Positions 60,948-64,000 of a stretch of 64,000 nucleotides of DNA are shown here, piece after piece. The notes under the pieces were generated by a model that was not told the origin of the DNA, ran no database searches, and saw nothing but the letters and a program-made list of their open reading frames with translations. Position 1 is the first letter of the stretch; every line of letters starts with the position of its first letter. The translations under genes and the position numbers were made by a program. The stretch is from Seison nebaliae. Its lineage: Eukaryota > Rotifera > Pararotatoria > Seisonacea > Seisonidae. The stretch covers positions 62,001-126,000 of the forward strand of contig JALJEE010000596.1 of the NCBI GenBank assembly GCA_023231475.1. The letters are read 5' to 3'.

Positions 60948-61510
60948 CTTATTGAAAAATGTCAATTTTCAATTTTTTTTCATCCTAATATCTTGAGCAA
61001 TGCTCGTTGCTTAGTTACAACTATTATGTCGGAACACTCTCTAACAAACACACCACAAGACCTTGACACGAATAATTTATATATTTGAAATTTTGAATTC
61101 CATTTGAATATTATGGAATGACCGTTACAATGGTCAGGTATTGAACGGAAGGAATTTATTTCAAAATCAATCACCACAATAACTTTTGTCATGTCAATTT
61201 TTTTTCCTTCATAAAATTTCATGCAAGATCCAAATTATACATGAAATTCTACGTGAACAAGAAATTTAACAAACAGTAATAAATTGTAGTTTTTTAATTT
61301 ACCGAATATGGTTGTTAACAGTTGTAATCTTACAAAAATTTTATGGCAAAATCTTAAGATTTTTCAAAGTATTATGGTTCGTAAGTATTATATCGTCTCA
61401 TGATCTAGAGATTATGAATAAAATTTTCTGAAAAAAGTTCCATTTTTATAAAAATAGTTTATGTTTTCGTTTTAATTTATTTTATTTATTTAGTTTTATT
61501 TACTTTTCTT
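60948..61510. other. Spacer between the NACHT/WD gene and the LINE fragment
   Basis: AT-rich sequence that should include the promoter of the minus-strand NACHT/WD gene. Short frames on both strands (for example 60980-61222) carry no recognisable content. No repeat or RNA gene is seen. Confidence 0.4.
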
Positions 61511-62441
61511 TCGATTCTCGATCTATTTCCATCGATATTTGTTACGAATCTCTGGGGAGCGTCGTCATTGGAAACGAGAACCGTGATTTTTTCTCCATCA
61601 ACTCCGGTGTTCTTCAAGGTACTATTCTAGGTCCTTGGCTTTTTGGGTTAGTCATTGAGGGTATTCTCAGCAATCTACATGAATCAGGCGACGTTTACAT
61701 AGGAAACAATCGTTTTCCGCATGTTGTGGCCTATGCAGATGACATCGTGATCGTAAACGGTTTTCTCCGTCATCTGGAACGGTCATATCGACAATTATCT
61801 TTTCTTCTCTCCCAGAGGGGGGGGTTTCCCTATCATCAACAGACAAGAGTTCTTTCTCCTCAATTTCACTTAAATCCGCAACTATCTTTCTTGGTTCAAC
61901 CATCGATCTCCGTTGTCTCTCCTCTTTCGTCTTGGATCACATTCGAAACAAATTATGCAGATCATTTTTCCCTTTCTCTCCCAAAACGAAATTCGTTCCT
62001 TTAAAATTACGTCTACACCTTTTTAAGAGTTTAGTTCCTCCACTATACTCTTTGGAAACTATTTTCTTATGTACGCAACGTTCATTTCTGTCAATTGATC
62101 GCGCCTACAATCGTCTTATCAGAAGATTAGTCTTTTGTTTCCACAGGTGCAATCGTTCTTTACTCTTCGCCACCGTTGGTTTTCTTCGACTGCCTATTCT
62201 CTTTTCTCGTCGAATTTTTTCTCTCCCGGACAAAATTTCAGTTTCGAATCCTCTCACTTCTTTTACTACTTATACTAATGCTTTCCACGTTCACTCAATC
62301 TTTTCCCATACTATCCGCTTCTACAATTTACCACGAGATATTCTCCTTCCCGATTTTAAGGACTTCATTTTTTCTTACGATCAGATCACGTGTTCTCCAA
62401 TTAATCCAGAAACTCTTATCGAGGTGCAAGCACTTGATTGA
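61511..62441 (+). mobile_element. Decayed non-LTR retrotransposon (LINE) fragment with reverse-transcriptase remnant
   Basis: The first frame (from about 61511 to 62004) holds reverse-transcriptase motifs: FFSINSGVLQGTILGPWLF, and VAYADDIVIV with the catalytic YADD. After about 61930 the homology-like text continues in another frame to the stop at 62441. It includes LRLHLFKSLVPPLYSLE and RAYNRLIRRLVF, which resemble the thumb/connection region of LINE polyproteins. At least one frameshift separates the two parts, and a run of eight G at about 61817-61824 is another suspect site. The 5' half (endonuclease, early RT motifs) is absent, as in typical 5'-truncated copies. No poly-A tail or target duplication is evident. 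The clade cannot be named from this piece. Its base composition is less AT-rich than its surroundings. Confidence 0.8.
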
Positions 62442-64000
62442 TACAATATTCCCATTCCTAATCAATTGATTCCCAATAACGTGATCAAATTTCGTCATTT
62501 AACATTGACCATTGTGTCATAATAGACTAATATGCAAGTGAAATAGCTAGATGGACCTAGCATATGATCATTGAATGATTATGATTTATTTTTAGAATTT
62601 TTCAAATTTAGTCCAACCAAATAAATCTCATGAATAACGATAGTATGGTAGAAGAAATTTGGGAGTGGAATACGAACCTCATGTGACTAAACAGAGTCCT
62701 CACTGAATACCACATTTAATATCGAGGAAATAAATTAAAATAAATTAAATGTATCAATTTAATTAATTGAATTCACGAAAAAAAATAATCGAATAATTCA
62801 ATTTTTTAAAATATTTAAATACAGAAATTAAATTAATGGTCATTCAATGAACTAGAGAAACATTTCTGTATATTCCGTCGTCTAGTTTCGTTTTTTATCC
62901 ACGAATTTCCTTTTAATAAATTGTCGGTCGTATAAAATATGTTTACTTGACAAAAAATCAACCAATATTAATTGATTGATTGTGATTAATCACAATTTTT
63001 TTCAAATTTTCAATGTTTCCCATAAAAACAACTTGAACATTGTATCATATTCTTTATGTTTTTCAAAGTTTAGTCAGTTTTCATAAATTCCTTGGACAAA
63101 GTTTATCCAACTGTTTCTAACAATGATATGATATTTCCCAACCTAAATTTTCATCAGTTACTTTATTGACATTTTCAATATTTTGGAACTAGTAGAAATC
63201 TTCATCTATCCGTTAGAATTACACAAGTTTATTGTGTTCATTATTGTTAGTACTAATCTTTCACATTCTCATCATTTCGTTAAGAGGAATATGTCAGTAA
63301 AACCTGTTTATTTTATATTCCTCCTATGGGGAGTTGGAAATTTTAGTTGTCACTAGAAGAATATTAAAATTCTTGTCAAAATTAATACTTACCAGGTAGT
63401 AATTCCATTTTTAAGAGATTACGTCTTTTTCCAATCATTATGTGATATTACATGATAGCACAGTTAAGTCTCAATTTTGAGAATGTTCTTCCATTTACTT
63501 TGTATTCTTTTTTTATGAGAAATGAGAGATAATAATGTTTATGTTAAGCATATGAGAAGAAAAGTTTTGCTTCCCAAAGAAACAGAGAAAGAGATAAGAA
63601 AAAGTATGTGTATTGTCGTTAATGTTATATAATGCCAAATTGGCCTTGAAAAGAAAGAAAGTAAAATATTTGAAGGCTCTTCTTCTGTAGCTACTACCTA
63701 AGAGTATACGTCGTTTCGAATATTCTTTAATTTTGTTGTTTATTTGCGAATATATTTATCTGAATGAGTTTTCGGTGGTGTATGAATGTCGTGTGGGCCG
63801 TATGTGTGTGTGGGTGAGGATTATTAATTATCTTCATACATTTCATCCTTAGCACATATGGATTGGTTGGGTAGGCGTTGTGTATAGCGATACATTGTTC
63901 AACTTTACATACTTTCCCATATAAGAGAATTATTTGCTTGTTTAGAATTACTATATGAACGATTTGTGATATTGAATAGAATTTTAATATTATTTATGAG
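62442..64000. other. Terminal AT-rich region without a supportable gene
   Basis: No open frame beyond chance length, no RNA gene and no clear repeat up to the window edge. A short inverted motif, ATTAATTGATTGATTG then TGATTAATCAC, lies at about 62,968-62,995. Confidence 0.4.

Noticed and set aside
62176-62469. 97-codon Phe/Leu-rich frame in the LINE fragment
   Set aside because: An alternate-frame shadow of the decayed LINE coding region.

Overview
This is a eukaryotic, animal-type window. It is strongly AT-rich, the introns are tiny (about 40-115 nt, most 42-60), and the proteins carry long Asn, Gln and His runs. Every gene I could name is a metazoan nuclear gene: KMT2C/D, LSD1/KDM1A, PHAX, CLUAP1/IFT38, HUNK and an NWD-type NACHT/WD protein. 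Very short introns, one 12-kb exon and heavy homopolymer coding suggest a small-genome invertebrate. An acariform mite or another compact ecdysozoan is my guess, but it is not proven by anything seen here. KMT2C/D is undivided, unlike the split trr/cmi arrangement of flies.

Layout. 1-2108 (+): 3' part of CLUAP1/IFT38, a ciliary intraflagellar transport subunit. 2474-3800 (+): an unrecognised proline-rich gene. 4614-18252 (-): a KMT2C/D histone H3K4 methyltransferase of about 4,410 residues in 8 exons, whose frames close exactly. 21654-25209 (+): LSD1/KDM1A, head to head with KMT2C/D. 25710-28398 (+): PHAX. 28399-36335: about 8 kb with no gene I can support. 36336-43277 (+): a HUNK-type protein kinase of about 2,182 residues. 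43545-50358 (-): three unrecognised genes, two of them clear paralogs, with a BED-finger fragment and small duplications between the first two. 53095-53167 (-): tRNA-Lys(UUU). 54120-55049 (-): a small helical protein of unknown function. 55215-60947 (-): a NACHT/WD-repeat protein of the NWD1/NWD2 type (about 1,782 residues, 9 exons). 61511-62441 (+): a decayed LINE reverse-transcriptase fragment. The remainder is AT-rich non-coding sequence.

How the genes relate. The most suggestive link is KMT2C/D beside LSD1: in other animals one places H3K4 methylation at enhancers and the other removes H3K4me1/2, and here their 5' ends face each other across 3.4 kb. The 43.5-50.4 kb cluster looks like a lineage-specific tandem family and is the best candidate for something undescribed. 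Exon models were made by eye from GT-AG sites, frame continuity and remembered family sequences; no search or transcript data were available.
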